A stretch of 64,000 nucleotides of DNA. Origin: Humulus lupulus (taxonomy: Eukaryota; Streptophyta; Magnoliopsida; Rosales; Cannabaceae). Numbering within the stretch: position 1 is the stretch's first letter; each line of letters starts with the position of its first letter. A program made the translations under genes and the position numbers. The notes below the pieces were generated by a model, which did no database searches, had not been told where the DNA came from, and saw only the letters and a program-made list of their open reading frames with translations. The DNA is taken from NCBI RefSeq assembly GCF_963169125.1, contig NC_084794.1, positions 223,569,409 to 223,633,408 on the forward strand, given 5' to 3'. Below are positions 55,261 through 64,000 of this stretch, piece by piece.

Positions 55261-56400
55261 CTAACTACCTGGAGTTGGGAGAGCTGTTGGTGAATTGGCT
55301 TGGTTTCCCAGAGCTGGTTGATTATGAGCTACCATGTTCTGGGCATATTGTGCTAACAGTCCCACTTCGATTAGTGTCTTGATCTCATCTTTTAATTGAT
55401 GACAATCGTCAGTGTTGTGGGCGATGTCGTTATGAAAATGACAAAATTTGGTCGCATCTCTCTTTTCCCGCTGGTGCTTTAGGGGCTCTGACTTCTTCCA
55501 TGGAAGACGGGGATAATTAGCTAGATAAATGTGTTCCTGCGTATCTATTAGGTCGGTATACACGGTGAAGATAATAGGGTACTTTTTCATGGGCTTATTA
55601 TTTTTGGACCCATTCTTGTCACCCTCACCATTCATTTTTCTTTTGTTATTCTTTGTCTGGTTGTTAATGAACATTGGGTGAGTGGTAGCTCAACATCCAT
55701 CGTTGCTCCAGTGGGCTGAATAGGGGTTTGGCTGGTCCCTGCGACTATAGATTGTGCTGCTTCTAGGTTAATCAGTTCCTGAGCTCGAGCCAAGAACTCG
55801 TCCGTACTCTTCACTCCTTTCCTTTGGAGTTCCTTCCACAATTCTCCTTTGAAAGTGATTTCTAACCGCATGACCATGAGCTTGGCACTATCATCACCAT
55901 CCCTAGCTCGAGCTACTGTGATTGTGAATCGGTTGATGTATGTCTTAAGGATTCTTTCGGTTGCTGTTTTATATTGGTCAAGGAGTTGGCCTCTTCTTTC
56001 GCAGCTCAAAATTTCTTTTTGAACTCCATTGATAACTTTCCAGGAAATGATCGAGTGCCTTTTAAACTTGTTGAACCAAAACTTGGTTGGTCCTATTAAC
56101 TTGGCTGGGAACAGGACACATCACAGGTCTATGTCGATGTTGTGGGTTCTCATCAAAGTATTGAAGTTCATGATGTGGTTTGACAGGTCAGTTGTTCCAT
56201 CATACGTGGGTATGTTGGGAATTCTCCATGTCGATGGTAATAAAATATCCAAGATTTGGATTTGGAGGGCTCAAAGCCAAACTTTCACTATCGTCCTAAT
56301 TCACGTGTTGTTTTCCAGGATGGTGCTGCACAAAGGTGCTCTCTCCAGTTGGGTCAACCGCGTGGTAATCTCCATGATCACCAGATCTCTCTGATTCATT
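55261..56400 (-). pseudogene. Gypsy-4 gag
   Basis: Capsid pieces include LKTYINRFTITVARARDGDD and MVMRLEITFKGELWKELQRK (55800-55960), with further gag sequence up to about 56400 in broken frames. A frame change near 55650 leads to the zinc motif CHFHNDIAHNTDDCHQLKDE (C-x3-H-x4-H-x4-C), diagnostic of Tat-type gag. The plus-strand ORF over 56029-56394 is its shadow. Confidence 0.9.
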
Positions 56401-56480
56401 GTCTCACATAAAACGAGCTACCACCATGTTGATTTTTGTGTCGAATATTCTCTGACAAATTTCAAGCCTAATCTTTCTCT

Positions 56481-56497
56481 CAATGAAATCACCAATT
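56481..56497 (-). other. Decayed primer-binding site of Gypsy-4
   Basis: AATTGGTGATTTCATTG follows the 5' LTR on the element strand. Tat elements usually have TTGGCGCC here; TTGGTGAT could be its decayed form. Low certainty. Confidence 0.4.
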
Positions 56498-57247
56498 TGT
56501 TGATGTAGTTTTTCGCCAACAGGAGATTGAGAAATCTGATTAGAGAGATTATGCTTGTTAATAAACCGTAAATGTAAACTCACAAATTTTTAACGTGGTT
56601 TAGTGGTTAAAATCTGCCTAGTCCACGAGTCACTCTTATTCTTGTTTAGGAACTTTTAAAGAGATTGTCTATGACAATTTCAGTAGAGTTTTGACATACA
56701 AAATGTCAGTCCCTTTTACTGCCAATTTACCTTATATTTACAGGGAATTGTGATGGAAAATATTGGGTAACCATACAATAAATGGTAACATACAGAATTG
56801 GGTAACTTCCCAAATAAATGGATACATAAATACCCTAATTTAGCATATTACCGTTTACATTGATCAATAAATGTATATAACTTTCATGTGCATTTAATGC
56901 GCATATTAGGCATATGAGTTTGTATGGATTCTTCCATATGTACATCTTTGAACGACCTCGAGCTAGATGTCACTCTTGAACTGGATATAATTGGTATAGG
57001 AAGACTTGACTTAGATAATGCTCGGGCCCGATGAGAGCGATTTGGACACGGGACACTTTGATCTCTTGTCATCAGCATATATTTCAAACGATATGAGGGA
57101 TCCTGGGATGTCCTAGACCCAGTGACACAACCTCGACCTGTTTAGTATGGAGTTAATGAAACATCTATGAAGTCTTACAACCTTTATTTATTACGTGCCA
57201 ACCTACCCCGAGCAAGATAATTGAGCTCATATTTTTAGGGTACAACA
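56498..57247 (-). repeat. Gypsy-4 5' LTR
   Basis: 750 bp, TGTTGATGTAG to GGGTACAACA in the window, matching 37991-38730. At the end, three C/T differences between the two LTRs fall at TGTCGACGCAG versus TGTTGATGTAG. The TATA box equivalent reads CTGTAAATATAAG on the element strand, so A of TATA is G. Confidence 0.93.
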
Positions 57248-57895
57248 GACACCACAATTGAAACATAATTCTGGAAGCCTCTCATACTTTAATGGAATGA
57301 TTGTTGCTTCCTCCCCATCACTAATATTAGCTTCTATGGGTCGTAGTAGAGGTTTTTCAATCCGGATCAACACCTTAACTCTCACAAACTTACCAAGACA
57401 AAGTTTCACCCAAAAAGTAGCTTTATCAAATATCACTTTTGAGAGATCCCTCACTCATTCCGGGTCTTTGAGTACTAATAAATTGCCTTCGAATATCCAC
57501 GGGCCACCGGTAAATACTCAATTTTGGTCTATCGCTAAGGTAAACCGAAACAAGAACACATTATATCCCATTGATTCCACTTCAAATGAACCATGTCATT
57601 TCCATACTAATCGAACAAAACCTATAAGGGGGTCATGGGGAACAACCTTTGTAGTAAGAATACGCCCCACAAGTGTCTTGGCCATGTTTGCTAATCCTTC
57701 CTGCACTTGGTCTTCATCAAAATCAGCAATTATAATATCATCATCAATCTTAAGAGATTCATATAAAGTAGATAATTCATCCGAGTCCATGTTAAAGGAT
57801 CCATGTATTTACCAGCCCTCAATACAACTTTCAACCTCAACCACCCTTTTACTTTCAACTTTAGCGAGAGCAAGAGAGCAAGAAGTGAAAAATAA
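57248..57895 (-). pseudogene. LINE-A piece 1: 5' UTR and ORF1 N-terminus (DUF4283)
   Basis: Met at 57790 begins MDSDELSTLYESLKIDDDII, the acidic start of plant LINE ORF1, followed by a DUF4283-like region (MAKTLVGRILTTKVVPHDPL). A frame change lies near 57590. Then come KATFWVKLCLGKFVRVKVLI, and LKYERLPELCFNCGV, the first half of the CCHC knuckle, where Gypsy-4 has inserted at the GACAC target. The plus-strand 213-codon ORF here is the antisense shadow. The 5' UTR appears to end near 57895. Confidence 0.92.
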
Positions 57896-58598
57896 ATGAT
57901 GTGTTCATAATAGAATGATACAAATTAATCATGTAACTTTAACACAAATCATCTTTTGTGATGTACAAGTTCATATATATATATATAGAACTTAGTAAAA
58001 ATGACATTTTTAAATGGTTTTGCACTCTGTCCTAGTTTTAATATTTTTTTTTGCAAAATTACCTCTATCTAAAAATTTGACAAGTTATCTAAATTTTTCA
58101 ATTGGCTGTCTAAAATTTTCGACCGGTTGTCTGAATTTTTCGATCAGTTGTCTAAAATTTTCGACTAGCTACCTGAATTAGCAGAGATCATTTTGTAAAG
58201 AATTATTAAAACTAGACTAAAGTGCAAAGTGACTTGATTAGGTTAAATTTTAAAAGTAAATGTTTCATTAAGTGAAAACAAGTTACGTAGGAAAAAAAAA
58301 TGCAAATTCATCATCAGGGAGAGAAATACAAGGAAGATCTTTATTCCACTTAGCACTAGCTCTAAATTTGGTATTAATCATATCTTTAAAGTGTTTGATT
58401 GTTGCGTTAATGGAAAATTTTAGCTGACCCTATCACTAAATGGCCACCTTGGTCTAAGACACTAAGATCATTGTTTAGTTTTCTTTAGGGGAGCTGCACT
58501 TTTGTGGCAGCCTTGGTTTAGTTTTTTAATAAATTCTTTCATTTGGCGAAAAAAATAATGGATAGAAAATAATTCAAGTAAATTTTTGTATGCCATGG
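57896..58598. other. Spacer between LINE-A and the hAT element
   Basis: AT-rich, without a gene. It contains an (AT)n stretch near 57976-57986 and a minisatellite at 58066-58180. Confidence 0.6.
58066..58180. repeat. Degenerate 21-22-bp minisatellite
   Basis: About five units with consensus TCTAAAATTTTCGACYRGTTG; neighbouring units differ by 2-5 bases. Confidence 0.7.
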
Positions 58599-59612
58599 TA
58601 GGGCTGTACATGGGTTGGGTTGGCCGAGTTAAGGACATTTGAATGAGCCAAACCAATTACATCGGGTTAGAGAATCATAACCCATTCAAAATATTTTTAT
58701 TGTATAACCCAACCCTATTATTTACATTGTGGGTTGGGTTGGGTTGGTTGGGTTATACATAATTTTTAAATATTAAAAATTTAAAATTCCTATGAAGTTT
58801 AATTTTGAAAATAAGTAATTCTTATCAGAATTTAGAAAAAAATTGATCAAATTAAAACATAAAAACAAGAAAATGAAGTCTTAGTGGTTGAAATCTAATA
58901 AGTCTAACCACCCAAAACATTACAATCATCCAAACATAAGTCCTAAAGTTATTACAATCATCCATAACATAATTCTAAAAAAATTCAACCAAAATAAAAA
59001 AAAAATTGAATCTATCAATCAATAATGACAGTCTTGGTCTTCTCCTTTGATGTTGCCTTGGCCTTGGGTTTGTTTTCTTCTACAATTAAAAAACATAAGT
59101 TAAATAATTTATTGAAAAATAAATAAGCATAAAACAAAGAACACTATTATCAAATAAATCTATTTAGTTTATTTACCTTCTTCAAGAAACACATAAGATT
59201 GTATTTCATCCAAATACTCCATTGATTGAATCCCTTCATGACTCCCCTTCAACCAACTTTGAGTGCATACTAGTGCCTCCACCATTTTTGGACTCAAAGA
59301 ACTCCCAAATGAGTCCAAAATACATCCACTAGTACTAAACGCAGATTCAGAAGCCAGAGTAGACACATGGATAGCAAGAACATCTTTAGCAATCATAGAT
59401 ACAATTTTATACCTATTAGAATTATCCTTCCACCAAAGTAAGATATCAAATGAGGAAGTCATTGGATTGACTGGTTCTTCAACCAAGTATCTGTCAACAT
59501 CATTCATTTTCTTAGTCACAAACATTTGTTGTTATTGCAAATAATTTTCCAATAATATCCTCCTATGAGTTTCTTTGCCATCACTCTTTGGTGGTGAGTC
59601 ACTTTTGCTAAC

Positions 59613-59689
59613 CTGAAAAAGAAATACAAACAACAACTCAAAAAACAATAACATATTAAAATCAATGAAAAAAAAAATCAGCAACTAAC
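59613..59689 (-). other. Intron in the hAT transposase gene
   Basis: On the coding strand GATAAG^GTTAGT ... TTTTTCAG^GTTAGC, 77 bp, T-rich; frame is compatible on both sides. Confidence 0.65.
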
Positions 59690-60818
59690 CTTATCACCAT
59701 CACTCTCACCCTCAACATTATAACAATTGTACAATCGTTGAAGGATTTGTTCCACCTTGACAACAATCTTAGCAACGGTTTCAGCATCATAAACAGTCTC
59801 AAAACAATACTTCAACTTATACCTTGGATCAAGCACAACAACCAAAAACAACAAAGGATTGATGTTCTATGACTTGCCCCAATATTTGTAATATTTATTT
59901 TTCATACTAGCAGCCATGGTCGATAACAAAGGATCACTACTAGCAGCCAAATCACTCAATTGAGTGTGAATCTCACAAATCTCATGGTAGAAGTTGTTGG
60001 AAGTTGCATGCAAGGTGCCACTAAATTTTAGAGTAACTTCATAAAAAGTGGAAAGAAATTTAACAAAAATCATAGCACTCTCCCAATCACTAGAACTAGG
60101 TGGTCCAATCCTTTTCTTCCCATTTTCATTTTCCATGAAGAAACTTAAAAATTTATCATCTTCCTCTTCATACCTTGCAAAAGCTTTCTCAAATTTAAGA
60201 GCCACATTTAACATCATAAAAGTGTAATTCCACCTTGTAGGGACATCTAAAACAAGCCACCCCTTGTAATCAATTCTTTCCCTTTCCACACAAGCTTTAA
60301 ATTTCTGCAATCTTGCAGGAGATGACCGAATATATCTCACACAATTCCGAATGGCAGCAATTGAATCATGCATGTCTTTCAACCCCTCATTCACAATTAT
60401 ATTTATTATGTGAGCACCACACCTCAAATGCATAAACTCACCATCAAGAACAGACCAATTCCATGCATTAACCCTCCTCTTTACATAACCAACAGCTACA
60501 TCATTAGCTGATGCATTATCAACAGTCACAGCAAAAAAAATTTCTACTCCCCAATTAAGCAAACAAGCTTCTATCACCTTACCAATAGTTTCACCCTCGT
60601 GATTAGAAATTTGACAAAAATTTATAATTCTTTTTTGCAAATGCCAATCACTATCAACATAGTGTGCAATGAGACACATATAAGCCATTTGGGTGGAAGA
60701 TGTCCAACAATCAGTTGTTAAACATAATCTTTGCCCAACCTTGGTTAACTCCTTCTTCAACTTAACCCTCTCATCACAAAACAACTAATAGATATCCCTA
60801 GTAACAGTCATTCTACTA

Positions 60819-60846
60819 GGGACAAGAAACTTGGGACAAGAAACTT
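60819..60846. repeat. 14-bp tandem duplication in the hAT transposase
   Basis: GGGACAAGAAACTT occurs twice in direct succession (60819-60832, 60833-60846). The extra copy shifts the frame just after QPKFLVPS. Confidence 0.97.
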
Positions 60847-61392
60847 GGGTTGCAACTCCTGAACAAACTCCCTAAAACCTTTACCTTCTACTACATTAAA
60901 TGCTTGCGCACCCTTCACCACAAACCGAGCTAAGGCTTTTCGACATCTCTCCTTATTAAATGTCACAGCCAACAAATTTCCCTCTCCATCATTAGCACTT
61001 TGAAATGAAAGCAATTTTTGTTTTTTATCAGCTACCCTATATGGATACTTCTTGCATTGGTTGTTTAAATGGACCCACAAAATACTTGTCCCAACTCTCC
61101 TACTATCACAAGCATAATCTTTCCCACAATAATTACAAGTGCATCTAGGGTCTTTAGGATTCCCATCCTTCACTTTTGTAAAGTGATCCCAAACAGTAGA
61201 GTTCCTAGTTGGCTTTTTCCTAGATTTGGTTGGTTCATGATTGCCTTCTTTTTTGGGTGACTTAAGCTCAATAGGAGTTGTGTTTGTGGTGATGTTTGGG
61301 GTAATGTTCGTGGTGGTGTTTGGGGTAGTATTTGTGGCATTAAGCACTTCACCTAATTGGGTGGAAGTTGGGGTAAGAAACTTATCCATCAT

Positions 61393-62900
61393 TCCTATAC
61401 ATGTAAAAAAAAATGCAAGCAATTATCAATTATAATTTACCACATACAACATATAAAAACAACTCACTAAGCAATATCATAATGAAACCAATCTTAATTA
61501 AAAAGAAAATAATAGCTAAGCAAAACATTTTTGATACCAGTCAACAACCTTGTTGTGCGTGGCTTTGTTATACCTGAAAGGACAGAAAACTTTCTGATAG
61601 ACCAGATCAACTATTTGTTGCAAGTCTAGAGCATACTTGTATAGATCTGCCTCTTACATCTGGTTTCCATCCCATACACTTAAGGTTCTGGATTTAAAAT
61701 AGAATACTAATAGTCTAATACCCATTCTAATAAATAAAAAAACTGAGCAAGCATAATTAAAGCAATTCTTATCAAACAAAAATAACATATATATATGTGT
61801 TTTTATATTATGCTCAAGAGGGAAGGAAACTTACAGATACATGTGTAGAGCTTGAATGCAGTTGGGAGAGCTCTCTGTTTAATAACCCACTAGATCTTTG
61901 ATTTATGAAGGCTGTAGAGTCCCAGATCAATTATGATTGGTTTTCCTCTCTTTTTCCTGCCATTGCCAAGCAAAAAATTGTTCTGATAAGTCTCTCAGCC
62001 TAAATCACAACATAACATATATAGAAAGGAAAAAACAAAATCAAAAGACAAAACGTTAGCATGAAAAGAAGCCTTAAAGTTTCCAACCTAATCGGCTCGA
62101 GTGCTGTATGAAATTGAGATCTCTACTGGGAAACTCCAAAAATGCATGGATCAGATCTGAAAACAACCACATTTCCCTTTTAATGGATTAAGAAAAGACA
62201 CTATAGTAACAAAAATGAAAACTTTGTTTCAATGCGACAAATGATCGAACACAAAAAAAGGTGCAGAAATGCTAAGATGGACAATAGTTCAAAACCAGAA
62301 ACATTGAAACAAAGTTGTGTCATGTAACTCTCATTTTCTCTCATAAAAAATAGTCTTAAGTTCTATAATAGATACAGAAAAAAGGAACAATACCTAATAA
62401 ATGTGATGAATCTTACAAACTCAGTACGCATCAATTGCCACTTCCAAGACAAGACAACAACCTTTCCCCTCTTTCTGCCCAATTTAAAACAGAGATGCAT
62501 TAGGTAAACCCACCAAGAAAACCAATGAAATAAAAAACTTTATAAGCAGAAAAATAAAAAGATGATCTATCTATATATATATATATTTCAGCGAAATGGC
62601 CTCAAGAAATGTTCTTGATCTGATGATATTCAACACAGCAGCAACTATATATGTATATATATAGCAGGAGAGGAAAACGAACAGCAGGAGAGGAAAGAGA
62701 ATTGCTTGCTTGCTTCACATATATGTATATATGTGTATATATATGTATATATAATAGAACTTAACACTTACTAAGAGAACTTGAGAGACGGCAGACACAG
62801 AGCCTCTGACTGGAATGGAAGAGATGAACTTTGAAGGTTGAAGAACAGAGAGAGAGGGAGAGTAGCCGTTCTGTTGTTCAGTGAGTGTGTGTGCCTCCGA
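61393..62900. other. hAT 5' untranslated and promoter region
   Basis: Non-coding; it holds several AT/ATGT microsatellites (62567-62589, 62647-62663, 62718-62756), a GAGAGA tract near 62850 and possible UTR introns. No ORF of interest. Confidence 0.5.
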
Positions 62901-63135
62901 AAAATGAAATGAAATTTAGGAGGGTTAGGGTTAGGGTTAGGGATACACGGTTAGGTTGGGCTGGGTTGGCCCAAAGAGGTTGAAGCCCGTGGCCCGAGCC
63001 GTACATGCTCGGCCTGTTCCCATGTGTACCGATTGGGCTTCGACCTGGTAAGAATCGGCCCATTTCGGCCCAATTCGTTGTGGGTTGGGTTGGGTTGTCG
63101 GCCCACTACCATTTATGTGCAGCCCTATGCCATGG

Positions 63136-64000
63136 TGTTTATAAATATATTTTCTTAAGCTGAAATGTTCGACATATGTGTACTTTGTTTTTCTTCATAC
63201 TTTATTTTCAAAATTTCTTCACTTACTTTCAATAAATTAATGTTAAACGATAACTGGATTTTTCTACAATTTTTCTTATATTGATTATTTTGTTCATGTA
63301 TGTTTAATATTTATGTTAGGAAACATACAAAAACATATATATTGTTAGAAGTATTTTTTGTGTGGCAATTGTTAGAAATATTATAATATAATAATAAATA
63401 ATAACATACAAATAAAAAAAATAAAAAAAATATGTAAATTGTTGATGTAGTTGTGGATTAGAAGGAACTAAAAGACTACACAGTTTCTTCAATTATATTT
63501 ATTCACACTATGATGCAAAAAGATAAAGACAAAACTTGAAAAATAGCCAGTTTTGGCAACACTTAACCAAAATTAGCTACTAATATGATTTACTTTAAAA
63601 CTATCCCCCTTTTTTTTATCATCTTTCCCATAATACCTTCACTACCTTTTCTGAAAAACAGATCCCATAACATCAAGATATCGAATTAGTTTCCACAATC
63701 CAATTTTCAAAGTCATTGTGCAAGCTTCACTGGACTATTTTTCCTTCACCTGTGCCTCCGCCTCCATCATCGACACCGTGCCTCCTACTCCGTCATCAAC
63801 TGTTAGAGATAATATTATTGTTCTAACAGAAATAGGAAAAACAAATACAACTCTGAAAAAAATACAATTAACAAGATGATTGATTAAATAAAGCTACAAC
63901 TCTATTGATAAAATACAAGTAAATATAGAAATATATTGATGAGGAGAAAGATTGGAAATACAAATCTATGCTAAATAGACACAAATAAACTAAAAGAAGT
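63136..64000. other. AT-rich right edge, no gene seen
   Basis: AT-rich sequence with short A/T runs. TGTTAGAGATAATATTATTG at 63801 looks like the start of a copia-type LTR, but its end lies outside the window. Confidence 0.4.

Larger units (their letters stand above)
37991..57247 (-). mobile_element. Gypsy-4: Tat-like Ty3/gypsy element with antisense gene, interrupted by Gypsy-5
   Basis: This minus-strand element spans 19.3 kb, about 11.2 kb without Gypsy-5. It has a 5' LTR 56498-57247, gag 55261-56400, protease 54590-55099, reverse transcriptase 53780-54265, RNase H 52480-53700, integrase 51160-52170, an antisense gene (plus strand, 38993-50420), a PPT at 38731-38742 and a 3' LTR 37991-38730. 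A perfect 5-bp target duplication GACAC lies at 37986-37990 and 57248-57252. The gag zinc motif C-x3-H-x4-H-x4-C, the long segment after integrase and the antisense gene point to the Tat lineage. Confidence 0.93.
59015..61392 (-). pseudogene. hAT transposase gene
   Basis: Start MMDKFLTPTS at 61392 directly follows an acceptor-like ACATGTATAG, implying a 5' UTR intron. A Thr/Asn-rich N-terminus leads to a BED zinc finger (STVWDHFTKV, CTCNYCGKDYACDS, HLNNQCKKYP; 61060-61210). The catalytic fold has LCLTTDCWTSSTQMAYMCLI (first Asp), AVTVDNASANDVAVGY (second Asp) and HLRCGAHIINIIVNEGL. The C-terminal dimerisation domain reads FDILLWWKDNSNRYKIVSMI and VSTLASESAFSTSGCILDSF. An intron lies at 59613-59689, and a last short Lys-rich exon (about 59015-59082) ends at a TGA at 59015-59017. 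Breaks are a frameshift from the duplication at 60819-60846, a TAG in place of Gln near 60787, and stops near 59866 and 59534. Confidence 0.93.
58599..63127 (-). mobile_element. Full-length hAT DNA transposon, inactivated
   Basis: The element of 4529 bp is bounded by a perfect 8-bp target duplication TGCCATGG (58591-58598 and 63128-63135). Its ends are TAGGGCTGTACAT and the inverted TAGGGCTGCACAT. Subterminal zones are rich in GGGTTGG and GGCCCA words, likely transposase sites by analogy with other hATs. It encodes a BED-hAT transposase on the minus strand with introns. The transposase has a 14-bp duplication and at least two stops, so it is not autonomous now. Confidence 0.97.

Noticed and set aside
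56029..56394. 121-codon plus-strand ORF
   Set aside because: Shadow of Gypsy-4 gag on the minus strand; no family resemblance of its own.
57258..57899. 213-codon plus-strand ORF
   Set aside because: It is the antisense shadow of LINE-A ORF1, whose minus-strand frames carry recognisable DUF4283 and zinc-knuckle sequence.
62922..62943. Telomere-like TTAGGG run
   Set aside because: Only about three units, not the usual plant TTTAGGG, and inside the hAT subterminal region.
1..64000. Bacterial-type systems such as CRISPR arrays, operons or riboswitches
   Set aside because: No regularly spaced repeats with unique spacers, and all recognisable coding sequence is plant transposable-element sequence.

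Overview
This is plant nuclear DNA made almost entirely of transposable elements; I found no host protein-coding gene, rRNA, tRNA or CRISPR array. The evidence is chromodomain Ty3/gypsy elements primed by initiator tRNA-Met, a Ty3/gypsy element of Tat type with an antisense gene, a Ty1/copia element, L1-type LINEs with a DUF4283/zinc-knuckle ORF1, and a hAT DNA transposon with GT-AG introns. I cannot name the species; the families fit a flowering plant, probably a dicot.

The window reads as elements nested inside each other. The base is two minus-strand LINEs. LINE-B occupies 1-62 and 3947-6398 and is split by a 3.9-kb solo LTR (63-3946). LINE-A, originally about 5.5 kb, is now spread over 51.5 kb in four pieces: 57248-57895 (ORF1 start), 35451-37990 (ORF1 end, endonuclease, start of reverse transcriptase), 25998-28092 (rest of reverse transcriptase to start of RNase H) and 6399-6802 (RNase H end and A-tail). 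Its three gaps are filled by Gypsy-2 (6803-25997, plus strand), a copia element (28093-35450, minus) and Gypsy-4 (37991-57247, minus, Tat-like).

There is a second layer inside these. Gypsy-3 (10081-20466, minus, chromovirus) sits in the gag of Gypsy-2. A hAT-type MITE (10753-11531) sits in an LTR of Gypsy-3. Gypsy-5 (39743-47810, plus, chromovirus) sits inside the antisense gene carried by Gypsy-4. To the right of LINE-A are a short spacer with a minisatellite, a full-length but inactivated hAT transposon (58599-63127, perfect 8-bp target duplication) and an AT-rich edge.

Most insertions are supported by target-site duplications, LTR pairs, PBS and PPT, and by the interrupted reading frame resuming on the far side. 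All elements look defective: frameshifts, stop codons or changed catalytic residues are visible in each. The most unusual observations are: an in-frame stop spectrum in Gypsy-5 of thirteen TAG, one TAA and no TGA; a 191-bp flanking duplication plus 18-bp filler at the copia insertion; a leader ORF upstream of gag in Gypsy-3; an antisense, intron-bearing gene inside Gypsy-4; and a cluster of GGCGATATATCGCC palindromes in the U3 of Gypsy-3.
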